Assembly: GCF_020715685.1 (NCBI RefSeq) | Contig: NZ_CP085840.1 | Location: 496,001-560,000, forward strand | DNA from: Dermatobacter hominis | GTDB lineage: Bacteria; Actinomycetota; Acidimicrobiia; Acidimicrobiales; Microtrichaceae | Length of the DNA: 64,000 nucleotides | Direction of reading: 5' to 3' | Position numbers and translations under genes: made by a program | The notes under the pieces: generated by a model | The model's input: only the letters and a program-made list of their open reading frames with translations | Told to the model about the DNA's origin: nothing | The model's database searches: none | Shown here: positions 33,601-41,896 of the stretch, piece by piece | How the letters are laid out: each line of letters begins with the position of its first letter | Position numbering within the stretch: the first letter of the stretch is position 1

Positions 33601-34427
33601 CCCTCCCGCTCCTGGCCGTGGCCGCGCTGGCGGCCGGCAGCGCGCTGCTCGGATCGGTCGTCGGGATCGGCGGCGCCACGCTGCTCGTGCCGGTGCTCCT
33701 CGCGCTGGGCGTGCCTCCCATCGAGGCCGCGCCGATCGGCCTGCTCACCGTCGGTGCCTCGTCCCTGGCGGCCGGCGGACGGCAGCTCGACGAGGGCCGG
33801 GTCCACCACCGGATCGGGTTGACCTTCGAGCTCGCGGCGTCGGCCGGCGCCGCCGGGGGCGCACTGGTCGCCGCCAGCGTCAGCGAGGTGCTGCTCGCCC
33901 GCATCCTCGGGGTGGCCGCGCTCGTCGGCGCCGCCGCCGCGATCTCCCGGACCGGCATCCGCAACCGCCCGTCCGCGACGTTCGGCGCCGAGGCCGTGCC
34001 CGGCGAGTGGCCCGGCACCCTGGGCGGCCAGTACGTGCTCGACGGCCACGTCGTGCCGTACCACGCCCGCCACGTGCCGGCCGGGCTGGCGGCCGCTCTC
34101 GCATCGGGGATCGTGTCGGGCCTCTCGGGCGTCGGCGCCGGCTTCCTCAAGACGCCGGCCATGAGCGAGATCATGAAGATCCCCGTGAAGGTGGCGGCGG
34201 CCACGACCACCTTCACCCTGGGCATCACCGCCACGACGGGCCTGCTCGTCTACGCGATCAGGGGCGACCTGGGCGTCGAGGCCGGCAGCGCGGCGCTGGC
34301 CGGGGCGTTCCTCGGCGGACTCGCCGGCGCCCGGTTGCAGACCGGCGCCCCTCCCACCCTCCTCCGGTGGGCGACCGCCGTCATCCTCGTCGTCATCGCC
34401 GGGATCGTGATCGGCCGCACGCTGTGA
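33597..34427 (+). CDS. TauE/SafE (TSUP) family anion permease
   Basis: A 276-residue membrane protein with about eight helices and two related halves, each with a Gly-rich signature (GSVVGIGGATLLVPVLLALG and SGLSGVGAGFLKTPAMSE), typical of TSUP carriers for sulfite, sulfonates or organic acids. Translation is coupled by GTGA overlaps both to the upstream glucosidase and to the downstream DUF1634 protein, the latter being a common companion of these permeases. Substrate unknown. Confidence 0.9.
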   Translation: MTLPLLAVAALAAGSALLGSVVGIGGATLLVPVLLALGVPPIEAAPIGLLTVGASSLAAGGRQLDEGRVHHRIGLTFELAASAGAAGGALVAASVSEVLLARILGVAALVGAAAAISRTGIRNRPSATFGAEAVPGEWPGTLGGQYVLDGHVVPYHARHVPAGLAAALASGIVSGLSGVGAGFLKTPAMSEIMKIPVKVAAATTTFTLGITATTGLLVYAIRGDLGVEAGSAALAGAFLGGLAGARLQTGAPPTLLRWATAVILVVIAGIVIGRTL

Positions 34428-34720
34428 GCGACGCCCAGCCGATCCCCGACCCCCGGGCCGGACGGTTCGAGCCGCTCATCCTCGGCTCGCGCATCGCCGT
34501 CGGCGTCGCCCTCGTGCTCGCCGTCGTCGGCGTCGCCGCCCCCGAACCGCTGTCGGACTGGAGCGCCGTCGCGTCCATCGTCGTCGTCATGGTCGCGCCA
34601 CTGCTGCGCGTCGGCTGGCTGGCCGTGCGCTGGTTCCGGCGGGGCGACCGCCGCTTCGGGTGGGTCGCGGTCGGGGTGCTGTGCGTGGTGGCGACGGCCG
34701 TCGTGCTGGCGTCGCTCTGA
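34424..34720 (+). CDS. DUF1634 family membrane protein
   Basis: A 98-residue protein with three hydrophobic segments (SRIAVGVALVLAVVGVAA, VASIVVVMVAPLLRVGWLA, GWVAVGVLCVVATAVVLA). The RVGWLAVRWFRRGD segment and its place right after a TSUP permease match DUF1634, thought to be an accessory subunit of that transporter. GTG 34424 overlaps the permease stop as GTGA. Confidence 0.82.
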   Translation: MSDAQPIPDPRAGRFEPLILGSRIAVGVALVLAVVGVAAPEPLSDWSAVASIVVVMVAPLLRVGWLAVRWFRRGDRRFGWVAVGVLCVVATAVVLASL

Positions 34721-34724
34721 CGCG

Positions 34725-35891
34725 TCAACCCTGGCGGTCCTCGAGCACCAGGCCCTCGGTCCGGTCGAACGCGAGGGCGGCCTCGCCCTCGAGCAGCCGC
34801 CGGATCGGCTCCCCGACCAGCTCGGCCCGCCAGCCCTGGGTGAGCCGGGCCTCGGGCACGCCGCGCAGCAGGTCCTCGAGATCGGCACGCGTGGCGAGCA
34901 TCGACGTCTCGAGCTCCAGCTCCCGCGCCAGCTGGCTCACCCAGGCCGAGATGAGCGGCACCGCGGGCCGCAGCTCGCCAGGCAGCTCGGGCACCGTCTG
35001 CGCCGGCGCCCGCTGCGGCCGGCTGCCGACCGACGCGGCGATCACCGACAGCAGGTCGTCGCCCATGCCGCCGCGGAGGCTCCGGCCGTCGACGCCGCGC
35101 AGCGAGCGCAGCTCCTCGATCGTCGTCGGCGCCGCGCTCGCCACCGACACCACCCCGAGGTCCGACAGCACGAACCGGGGCGTCTGGTCCGTCTCGATCG
35201 CCCGGCGCTCGCGCCACCCGGCCACCGCCTGGGCCACTGCCAGGGTGCCGCCGCGCAGGTGGCGGAGCTCCTTGATGCGGCGCCACGCGTCGTCGGGATC
35301 CCGCGGGCCGCGGTACTCGGTGCGCAGCTCCTCGCAGGCGTCGAGCACCCACTGGTCACGGCCCCGCTCGGTGAGTCGGGTCCACAGCACGTCGTGCAGC
35401 TCGAGCAGGTACGCGACGTCGGCCGCTGCGTAGTCGAGCTGGGCCGGCTTGAGCGGACGGCGCAGCCAGTCCGTCAGGCGGTCGGCCTTCAGCGCCCGCA
35501 CCTTCAGCTCCCGCTCCAGCAGCGTGGAGAGCGAGGGACTCGTGTAGCCGAGGAAGCCGGCCGCGACTTGCGTGTCGATGAGGCGCCTCGGGACGATGCC
35601 GGTGCTGCGCTCGAGCACCTCCATGTCCTGGCGAGCGGCGTGCATCACCGCCACGGCGTCGCTGTCGAGGATCCGGGAGAACGGCGTCAGGTCGACGCTC
35701 AGCGCGTCGACCAGGGCCACGCCGTGTTCGTCCGCGATCTGCACCAGCGCCACGTGCGGGAAGTACGTCCGCTCGCGGTGGAACTCGGTGTCGATCGCGT
35801 AGCGGTCCTGGCCGGCGAGGCGGTCGAGGAGGTCGGCGAACGCACGGTCGTCCTCGATGAGCGTGTACTCGCCAGCCCCTCCGACGGTCAC
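34725..35891 (-). CDS. rnd: Ribonuclease D
   Basis: A 388-residue 3'-5' exoribonuclease for tRNA/stable RNA maturation. The DEDDy catalytic residues are seen in YAIDTEFHRERTYFPHVALV (Asp and Glu), MHAARQDMEVLE (Asp) and LDYAAADVAYLLELHDVL (Tyr and Asp). An HRDC-like helical domain follows at about 205-290 (AWRRIKELRHLRGGTLAVAQ). Length is normal. Five bases separate its stop from the convergent DUF1634 stop. The rhodanese gene lies 14 bases upstream in the same direction. Confidence 0.94.
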   Translation of the reverse strand: MTVGGAGEYTLIEDDRAFADLLDRLAGQDRYAIDTEFHRERTYFPHVALVQIADEHGVALVDALSVDLTPFSRILDSDAVAVMHAARQDMEVLERSTGIVPRRLIDTQVAAGFLGYTSPSLSTLLERELKVRALKADRLTDWLRRPLKPAQLDYAAADVAYLLELHDVLWTRLTERGRDQWVLDACEELRTEYRGPRDPDDAWRRIKELRHLRGGTLAVAQAVAGWRERRAIETDQTPRFVLSDLGVVSVASAAPTTIEELRSLRGVDGRSLRGGMGDDLLSVIAASVGSRPQRAPAQTVPELPGELRPAVPLISAWVSQLARELELETSMLATRADLEDLLRGVPEARLTQGWRAELVGEPIRRLLEGEAALAFDRTEGLVLEDRQG

Positions 35892-35905
35892 GACGTCGGG
35901 ACGCC

Positions 35906-36226
35906 TCAGTCCGTCGGACCGGCGTCGACCGCCCGGCCGGAGTCGATCCAGGCGAGCGTGCCGCCCGCGACGTTCACGGCGTTCGTGCCCCTGGTCTGCA
36001 GGAACTCGGCCGCCCGGGCGCTGCGGGCTCCGCTGCGGCAGATGACGTAGACCGTGTCGACGACCGGCAGCTCGACGTAGCGGGACTCGAGCTCGGGCAG
36101 CGGGATGAGCGTGACGCCCGGGACCCTCGCCTCCTCGTACTCGTCGGGGTTGCGCACGTCGAGCACGAAGGCGCCGCCGTCCCGCACGTCCGCCAGCTCC
36201 TCGACGGTGATCTCCTCGATGGCCAC
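35906..36226 (-). CDS. Single-domain rhodanese-like sulfurtransferase
   Basis: A 106-residue rhodanese. ITVEELADVRDGGAFVLDVR is the first conserved block, PDEYEEARVPG the CH2A motif, and the active-site loop is VYVICRSGARSARAAEFL with catalytic Cys followed by RSGARS, the common GlpE-like loop. The C-terminal VAGGTLAWIDSG is also conserved. It could carry sulfane sulfur; partner unknown. GTG 36226 has TAGGTT at 36233-36238, 6 nt upstream, so it probably heads a leaderless transcript with rnd. Confidence 0.92.
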   Translation of the reverse strand: MAIEEITVEELADVRDGGAFVLDVRNPDEYEEARVPGVTLIPLPELESRYVELPVVDTVYVICRSGARSARAAEFLQTRGTNAVNVAGGTLAWIDSGRAVDAGPTD

Positions 36227-36293
36227 GACGGCAACCTACCCCGACCGGGTGCCGGACCGACGACTCGACGCCGAAGGGCGTTCATGGTGCCGT

Positions 36294-36947
36294 TCAGCGT
36301 GGTGGCCCGGGGTCCGGGCGGTCCCAGCCCGGCGGCAGGTCCTCGGGCCGGTCGACGTCGGCCACGGCCTCGGGACGCCCGGGGACCACGTGGGCCACCG
36401 CCAGCCCGCTGCGGGCCACCGCCCGGTGCAGGGCCCGCTCGCCGGCCCGGAACTCCCCCGCCAGCGCCGCCGCCGCCCGCGCCGACAGCGCCATCGCCGA
36501 CCACTGCGGCATGCCGCCCACGACCGGGACCCCCACGTCCGCGGTGCCCTCGAGGACCGGGTCGAGGAGCCCGGCCAGGTCCGACGCCCGGATCCACGGC
36601 AGGTCGCAGGCGCAGACCACCGCCGTCCGACCCGGGTGGTGCGCCGCCACCGTGGCGACGCCGCCGAGCGGCCCCTCGCCGGGATCGAGGTCGGGGACCC
36701 ATGGGATGCCGGTCGCCTCGGCCAGCGCAGCGCCGTCGCCGCCCACGAGCACGACCGCGGTGCAGCCCGCACCGCCGAGCGCGGCGGCCACGACGCCGGC
36801 CAGCGGACCGTTCGGCGTCGGCAACAGGGACTTGTCGCTCCCCATCCGCGAGCTGGCCCCGCCGCACAGCACCGCGCCCACGGGCGCCCTCGCGACGGCC
36901 GGCAGGCTCGGGTCCGCGCCCCCGGGGTCAGGCCCGGTCGACGACAC
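36294..36947 (-). CDS. mobA: Molybdenum cofactor guanylyltransferase MobA
   Basis: A 217-residue nucleotidyltransferase that attaches GMP to molybdopterin. The GTP loop is AVLCGGASSRMGSDKSLL, followed by PDLDPGEGPLGGV and CACDLPWI, where Asp binds metal; a C-terminal DVDRPEDL is the usual end. GTG 36947 overlaps the end of the PLP decarboxylase gene by 20 bases. A MoCo-sulfurase-like gene lies 19 kb away, so molybdoenzymes are expected in this genome. Confidence 0.9.
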   Translation of the reverse strand: MSSTGPDPGGADPSLPAVARAPVGAVLCGGASSRMGSDKSLLPTPNGPLAGVVAAALGGAGCTAVVLVGGDGAALAEATGIPWVPDLDPGEGPLGGVATVAAHHPGRTAVVCACDLPWIRASDLAGLLDPVLEGTADVGVPVVGGMPQWSAMALSARAAAALAGEFRAGERALHRAVARSGLAVAHVVPGRPEAVADVDRPEDLPPGWDRPDPGPPR

Positions 36948-38175
36948 CGCCGTACACGTGCTCGTCGCCGCGGTCGGCGTCGTGGTCGGCGACGGCGTCG
37001 GCCAGGTCGGTGACGAAGGCGTCGACCACCTTGTCGTGACCCGGCGACAGCATCACGTGGAGGCCGCCCTGCTGGCGGTCGAGGTTCCAGCCCTTGTCGT
37101 CCATCACGTCGGCGACGCCGCCGATGTCGACCGGCGGGCCGCTCGTGCGGTCCGGGTCCGAGCCGAACTCGAACAGTGAGAGGTCCGGATCGGAGGTGAT
37201 GCGGAGCCCGTCGATGCCCTCGATGCCGGCGGTGAAGCCCCGCATCGCGGTGCGGACACGCTCGGCGAGCCGCAGGTAGCCGTCCTCGCCGAGGTGGGTC
37301 ATCGTCGCCCAGGCCCCCGCGATCGGCGGGCCGGGCCGGGTGCCGGCCGAGCTGGACGATGCGTAGAGACCGCCGGGCCAGCTGTCGTACATGAAGATCT
37401 GGCGTCGGTAGAGGTCCTCGTCGCGGTAGAGGACCGTGGAGGCGCCCTTGTAGGCGTAGCCGTACTTGTGGATGTCGGCGGAGAGCGACGTCACGCCCTC
37501 GACCCGGAAGTCCCACGGCGGCACCGGCTCGCCGAGGCGCTCCCACCACGGGAGGAGGTAGCCGCCGAGGCAGGCGTCGACGTGGCAGAGCAGGTCGCGC
37601 TCGGCCGCCATGGCGGCGATCTCCTCGACCGGGTCGATGACGCCGAACGGGTAGCAGGGCGACGACACGACGACGAGGGCGGTGTCGGGGCCCATGGCCG
37701 CGGCGAACCGCTCGGGGTCGGCACGGCCGTCGGCCCTCGTCGGGAGCAGCACCTGGCGGACGTCGAGGTACTTGCAGGCCTTGGCGAACGCGGGGTGCGC
37801 GGTCTCGGCGCAGACGAGCTCGGGGGCGGTCACGCCTCGGGCCCGGGCGTGGTCCCGGGCGGTCTGCACGGCGAGGAAGATCGACTCGGTGCCGCCCGAG
37901 GACATCGAGCCGGCGCTGGCGCCGAACAGCGAGCAGGCCATGTCGATGACCTCGCCCTCCATGCGCAGGAGCGTCCGGTAGCGGAACGGGTTGAGCGCGT
38001 TCTCGTGGAGGAAGATGGCGGCGATCTCGTGCTGGAGCGCCTCGAGCTCGGGGTCGTCGACGTTGTAGACGAGGCTGAAGGCCCGGCCGCCCCGCCAGTC
38101 CAGGTCGTCGGCCCGCTCCTGTGCGACCTCGGCGAGGATGTCGTCGGCGGACCGGCCCGTGCTCGGGAAGCTCAT
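36928..38175 (-). CDS. PLP-dependent group II decarboxylase / sphingosine-phosphate-lyase-like
   Basis: A 415-residue fold-type I PLP enzyme. Evidence: FLHENALNPFRYRTLLRMEG, GSMSSGGTESIFLAVQTARD (phosphate loop), VDACLGGYLLPWWE, and the Schiff-base Lys in SADIHKYGYAYKGASTVLYR. The motifs fit glutamate/tyrosine decarboxylases and sphingosine-1-phosphate lyases; substrate is open. ATG 38175 has TAAGGT at 38182-38187, 6 nt upstream, with no ribosome site, so it probably starts a leaderless mRNA continuing into mobA. Confidence 0.88.
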   Translation of the reverse strand: MSFPSTGRSADDILAEVAQERADDLDWRGGRAFSLVYNVDDPELEALQHEIAAIFLHENALNPFRYRTLLRMEGEVIDMACSLFGASAGSMSSGGTESIFLAVQTARDHARARGVTAPELVCAETAHPAFAKACKYLDVRQVLLPTRADGRADPERFAAAMGPDTALVVVSSPCYPFGVIDPVEEIAAMAAERDLLCHVDACLGGYLLPWWERLGEPVPPWDFRVEGVTSLSADIHKYGYAYKGASTVLYRDEDLYRRQIFMYDSWPGGLYASSSSAGTRPGPPIAGAWATMTHLGEDGYLRLAERVRTAMRGFTAGIEGIDGLRITSDPDLSLFEFGSDPDRTSGPPVDIGGVADVMDDKGWNLDRQQGGLHVMLSPGHDKVVDAFVTDLADAVADHDADRGDEHVYGGVVDRA

Positions 38176-38382
38176 GCCCGGACCTTACGAGACGCTCCGG
38201 TCCCGGATCAGTGGAACGCGGCCACGGTGCGTGGCGGACGCGCGTCGGCCGACGCGTGACGGCCACGGAGGGTGAGTGTCGGGGGCGGTGCCTACGCTGC
38301 GGGCGCCGCAGCCGGATCGGCGCGGCGGCCCTTCCCCGAACGGTGGTGCGGCGCATTCGGCGCGCCGGTCCGGGGAGACGGC

Positions 38383-39417
38383 ATGCCCGACGATCGACAG
38401 GCCGCGACCGGTGCGGACTGGGCGGCGCGGATCCTGGCCGCCGGCGGCGGCATGGACACCGCCCGTCGCCGCCTCATCGCCGCGCTCGCCCCGTTCGACG
38501 CCTCGGGCGAGTGGGCCCGCAAGGGCGCCCGGACGTGTGCCCACTGGGTCGCCGAGCACCTGCGGGTGAACGTCGGCACGGCGCGGGAGTGGCTGCGCAT
38601 CTCCAAAGCGCTCGTCCAGCTCCCCGAGGTCGCTGCCGCGTACGCCGCCGGGCAGCTCTCGTACGCCAGCGTTCGCACGCTGACCCGGATCGCGGTGGAC
38701 CACCTCGATCGTCAGGCCGAGCTCATCGGGCTGGTGGCGGACCTGCCGTGCGACGACGTGGCGGCGGCCCTGGCCGGCTGGTGCGGCGACAACGAGGACC
38801 CCGACACGGCCGACGAGCGCCACCGGCGTCGCACCGGGTACTGGCGCACGGTCGAGCCCGACGGCATGGGCCGCATTGTCGTGCGGGCGCCGATGATCGC
38901 GATCCAGGCGATCCACACCGCCGTGGACCTGCGCGTCCGGCAGGGCATCGTCCCGGCGGGTGATCGGTCCAGCCTCGCCCGGCAGCGGGCACTCGCCCTG
39001 GAGGACCTCATGACGAACGGCCCCGGCGCCATCGTCGACACGCAGGTGGTGCTGCACGTCCGGGCCGACGGCTGCACCCTCCACGACGGCACACCGGTCG
39101 CGTCACATGCGGTGGCGCAGCTCGTGCCGACGGCGATGATCCGGGCGCTCATCCACGACGTCGACGGCAAGCCGATCGACGCCACCAACACGAGGCGCCA
39201 CCCGACGGCACGCCAGCGCGCCGTGATCGACGAGCGGACGCCGACGTGCATCGACTGCGGGAGCGCCGAGCTGCTCGAGTACGACCACGACCCCCCGTTC
39301 TCGGAGACGGGCCACACGGTCACCGACCAGACGCGCCAGCGATGTGCGCCCTGCCACCGAGCGTTCCATGAGCGCGAGCCGACGGCGCGGGGCCGGCTGC
39401 CCCGAACGGAACCCTGA
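38383..39417 (+). CDS. DUF222-HNH endonuclease-like protein
   Basis: A 344-residue DUF222 protein with a C-terminal HNH domain. The N-terminal helical DUF222 region includes GARTCAHWVAEHLRVNVGTA and LVQLPEVAAAYAAGQLSYAS; the HNH end reads TCIDCGSAELLEYDHDPPFS then CAPCHRAFHERE with two CxxC pairs for zinc. These proteins are multicopy in actinobacteria (13E12-repeat-like) and may be mobile or self-homing. ATG 38383 follows CGGGGAG; a longer in-frame reading from 38272 looks like leader. The body of the gene shows no composition change that I can see. Confidence 0.88.
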   Translation: MPDDRQAATGADWAARILAAGGGMDTARRRLIAALAPFDASGEWARKGARTCAHWVAEHLRVNVGTAREWLRISKALVQLPEVAAAYAAGQLSYASVRTLTRIAVDHLDRQAELIGLVADLPCDDVAAALAGWCGDNEDPDTADERHRRRTGYWRTVEPDGMGRIVVRAPMIAIQAIHTAVDLRVRQGIVPAGDRSSLARQRALALEDLMTNGPGAIVDTQVVLHVRADGCTLHDGTPVASHAVAQLVPTAMIRALIHDVDGKPIDATNTRRHPTARQRAVIDERTPTCIDCGSAELLEYDHDPPFSETGHTVTDQTRQRCAPCHRAFHEREPTARGRLPRTEP

Positions 39418-39419
39418 GC

Positions 39420-39869
39420 TCAGGCGTCGTCGAGGGCGCTCGAGTACCGCTCCGGGTCGAGCTGGACCAGGAAGTGGCGGCAGCGCTCCTCCTCGTCCAC
39501 CTCGCCGATCCGGGCAGCGGCACCGCGGAGACCGTCGAGGGCCCGCAGGAACCCGCGGTTCGTCGGGTGCGCCCACCGGACGTAGCCCGTGCCGCGCCAA
39601 CCCGAGGCCCGCAGCCTGTCGAGGCCGCGGTGGTAGCCGATGCGGTAGTAGGCGTAGGACTCGATGTCGTCCCGACCGAGGTCGCCGAGCTCCGCCCAGC
39701 CGGCCAGGAACCGGGGGTGGTCGGCGACGACCGCGGCGACGGCCTTCCGGCGGCCCTCCTCGGGACCGTTGAGGGCGGCGTCCAGCGCGGCGACGGCGTC
39801 CGCCGGCTCAGGGTCGAGGACGGTCTCCGGCGGCCCGGAGGCGCTCAGGTTGACGGGCTGGTCGGCCAT
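39420..39869 (-). CDS. DUF3151 family protein
   Basis: A 149-residue actinobacterial protein. LDPEPADAVAALDAALNG, HPRFLAGWAELGDLGRDDIE, SYAYYRIGYHRGLDRLRASG and PTNRGFLRALDGLR are the conserved DUF3151 blocks. Function unknown; the repeated helical layout is TPR-like. ATG 39869 has TACGCT at 39876-39881, 6 nt upstream. It is convergent with the HNH gene, whose stop is 2 bases away. Confidence 0.88.
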   Translation of the reverse strand: MADQPVNLSASGPPETVLDPEPADAVAALDAALNGPEEGRRKAVAAVVADHPRFLAGWAELGDLGRDDIESYAYYRIGYHRGLDRLRASGWRGTGYVRWAHPTNRGFLRALDGLRGAAARIGEVDEEERCRHFLVQLDPERYSSALDDA

Positions 39870-39888
39870 CGGCGCAGCGTAACCGGGC

Positions 39889-40992
39889 TCACTCGGGGCG
39901 CTCGCCGTCGGGCGGCAGCGGCGTGGCCCCGCGATCCGGCACGGGGCCAGTACCACCCGGCACACCCGCCCCGTTGCCGTCGCCGTCGCCGTCGACCTCG
40001 GCGCCGTCGCCGCCGGCCGGTGGCGCGGTGACGATCCCGCCGCCGGGATCGACCGCGGCGCGCTGGGCCTCCTGGCGCCACGAGCGGTTGCGGGCCGAGA
40101 CCATCCAGCGCTCGAGCGGCCGGAGCACGTCGCTGCGGATCCGGCGCTCGGTGTCGAGCTCGGCCCGTTCGTCGAGGAACGGCATCGAGTTGTCGTAGCC
40201 CTGGGCGATCAGCTCGGGCGTGCGCGAGAAGTCGTCGTAGCGGATCTCCGGGCGCCGGCCCGGCGGCAGGATCACGGCCTCGACGCCGTCGGGCAGCGCG
40301 GCGAGGTCCCGGGCGAAGCGCCCGTTGCGCGCCACCCAGTAGGCCTGCATGGCCGCGTCGATCGGTCGGCGGATCTCGGCGTCGGGTCGGCCGTGGCGAC
40401 CGACGTGCAGGACGTAGATCTCACGGCAGCCCAGCTCGACCGCGCGGGAGATCGGTACGTTGTCGACGACGCCGCCGTCGACGTACCGCGTGCCCTCGAT
40501 CGTGACGACGGGGAACACGGCGGGCAGCGCGGCCGAGGCGAGGACCGGTGGGACGAGGTAGCCCTCGGTGAACCAGTGCTCGGCGGCGGTGTCGACCTCG
40601 GCGGCGATGCACTCGAAGGGCAGCTGCAGGTCCTCGAACCGCCGGGTGGCGCCGAGCAGGATCTCGAGGCCCCGGCGGAGGCTGTCGTTGCTGTGCAGCG
40701 ACTCGCCCTTGCGGATCATCTGCAGGACGGACGGCAGCCGAGACGGGGGCATGACCGAGATCCCGGTGGTCCAGTGCTCCTCGAGCCGGTCGACGCCGCT
40801 GCGGTTCGGTTCGAGCGCGAACGCGGCGCCGTTCATCGCCCCGACGGAGCATCCGAGGACGACGTCGGGGACGATCCCGTGCTCGGTCAGGGCCCGCAGC
40901 ATGCCGATCTGCAGCGCGCCCAGGTTGCCGCCGCCCGACAGGACGAAGGCGACTCGGGGTTTGCGGCGTGTCAGCGACTTGAGCGTGGCCAC
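39889..40992 (-). CDS. Patatin-like phospholipase
   Basis: A 367-residue patatin-fold lipid acyl hydrolase. The oxyanion loop is VLSGGGNLGALQIGML, the nucleophile Ser is in LGCSVGAMNGAAF (GxSxG) and the catalytic Asp in YVDGGVVDNVPISRA (DGG). After about residue 310 a Pro/Gly/Asp-rich tail follows with no structure. No signal peptide. GTG 40992 has TAGCCT at 41001-41006, 8 nt upstream. Confidence 0.92.
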   Translation of the reverse strand: MATLKSLTRRKPRVAFVLSGGGNLGALQIGMLRALTEHGIVPDVVLGCSVGAMNGAAFALEPNRSGVDRLEEHWTTGISVMPPSRLPSVLQMIRKGESLHSNDSLRRGLEILLGATRRFEDLQLPFECIAAEVDTAAEHWFTEGYLVPPVLASAALPAVFPVVTIEGTRYVDGGVVDNVPISRAVELGCREIYVLHVGRHGRPDAEIRRPIDAAMQAYWVARNGRFARDLAALPDGVEAVILPPGRRPEIRYDDFSRTPELIAQGYDNSMPFLDERAELDTERRIRSDVLRPLERWMVSARNRSWRQEAQRAAVDPGGGIVTAPPAGGDGAEVDGDGDGNGAGVPGGTGPVPDRGATPLPPDGERPE

Positions 40993-41093
40993 GTCCCCGC
41001 AGGCTAGGGGGTGCCGTGGCCCGGCTGGTGGCCGCGGGGCGACGTGACGGTGACCACGGGGCGACGACCGGGCGGCGGCGCGGTGGACGCCGC

Positions 41094-41867
41094 TCAGGTG
41101 GCGGCGTCGACGCAGCGCTGGACGTAGCGGGCGAACTCGTCGGGGTGCGACAGGTGGGCGCCGTGGCCGGCCCCGGCGATCTCGACGTAAAAGGCGTGCG
41201 GCAGCCGCTCGGCCAGCTCGACGGCCGAGGCCTTCCACCCCTCGTGGCTCGCGCCGCCGGCCCCGACGACGACGGGCAGCTGGACCCGGGACAGGTCGGG
41301 GGTGCCCGACGGCCGGCGCAGGTCGAGGAGCTCGGCGACGAGCTGGTCGCCCTCGGCGAGCCGGGCGTCGCGGTCCGCGGCCCGCAGCCGGTCCCATGTC
41401 GCGTCGCCCACGACGAGGCGGTAGAAGGCCTCGGCCGCGGCCGGGGGCCCGCCGGCCTCGGCGGCGTCGAGCGCGAGGTCGGCGCCGTCGGACCGGTAGG
41501 TCGCCAGCGTGGGCACCGGCGACTCGAAGGCGCCCAGTCCGACCAGCCGGCGCGGGTCGGACTCGGCCGCCCGCATGGCCACGGTCCCGCCGAAGCTGTG
41601 GCCGACCACGACGACGGTGGGCGCGCCGGTCCACTCGGCGATCGCCATCAGGTCCGCGGCCTGCTCGTCGAGCGTGACGGCGGTCCCGGCGTCGAGCGAG
41701 GTGGCGTAGCCCCGGCGGTCGTACGCGCTCACGTCGAGGTCGCCGAGGCGCCGCATCGTGCGGCCGAAGCTGGCGGCGCGGTCCATGGCGCCGTGCACGA
41801 GGACGACGGCCGGCCGGCCGGGATCGGGCGCCTCGGGGCGCCGGCGGAGCACGCCGAGGCCGTCCAC
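41094..41867 (-). CDS. Alpha/beta hydrolase
   Basis: A 257-residue serine hydrolase. VVLVHGAMDRAASFGRTM carries the oxyanion HGxM, VVVGHSFGGTVAMRAAE the nucleophile Ser (GHSFG), and AGAGHGAHLSHPDEFARYV the catalytic His. Substrate unknown. It lies 29 bases downstream of pyruvate kinase on the same strand without its own promoter box, so it is likely co-transcribed. Confidence 0.85.
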   Translation of the reverse strand: MDGLGVLRRRPEAPDPGRPAVVLVHGAMDRAASFGRTMRRLGDLDVSAYDRRGYATSLDAGTAVTLDEQAADLMAIAEWTGAPTVVVVGHSFGGTVAMRAAESDPRRLVGLGAFESPVPTLATYRSDGADLALDAAEAGGPPAAAEAFYRLVVGDATWDRLRAADRDARLAEGDQLVAELLDLRRPSGTPDLSRVQLPVVVGAGGASHEGWKASAVELAERLPHAFYVEIAGAGHGAHLSHPDEFARYVQRCVDAAT

Positions 41868-41896
41868 GACGTGGCGGCTCAGCGGGGCGGGCGCGC

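Noticed and set aside
38383-39417. HNH protein considered as a defence nuclease or homing endonuclease in an island
   Set aside because: DUF222-HNH proteins are ordinary multicopy genes in actinobacteria, and neighbours are housekeeping genes with no intron, intein or direct repeats visible.
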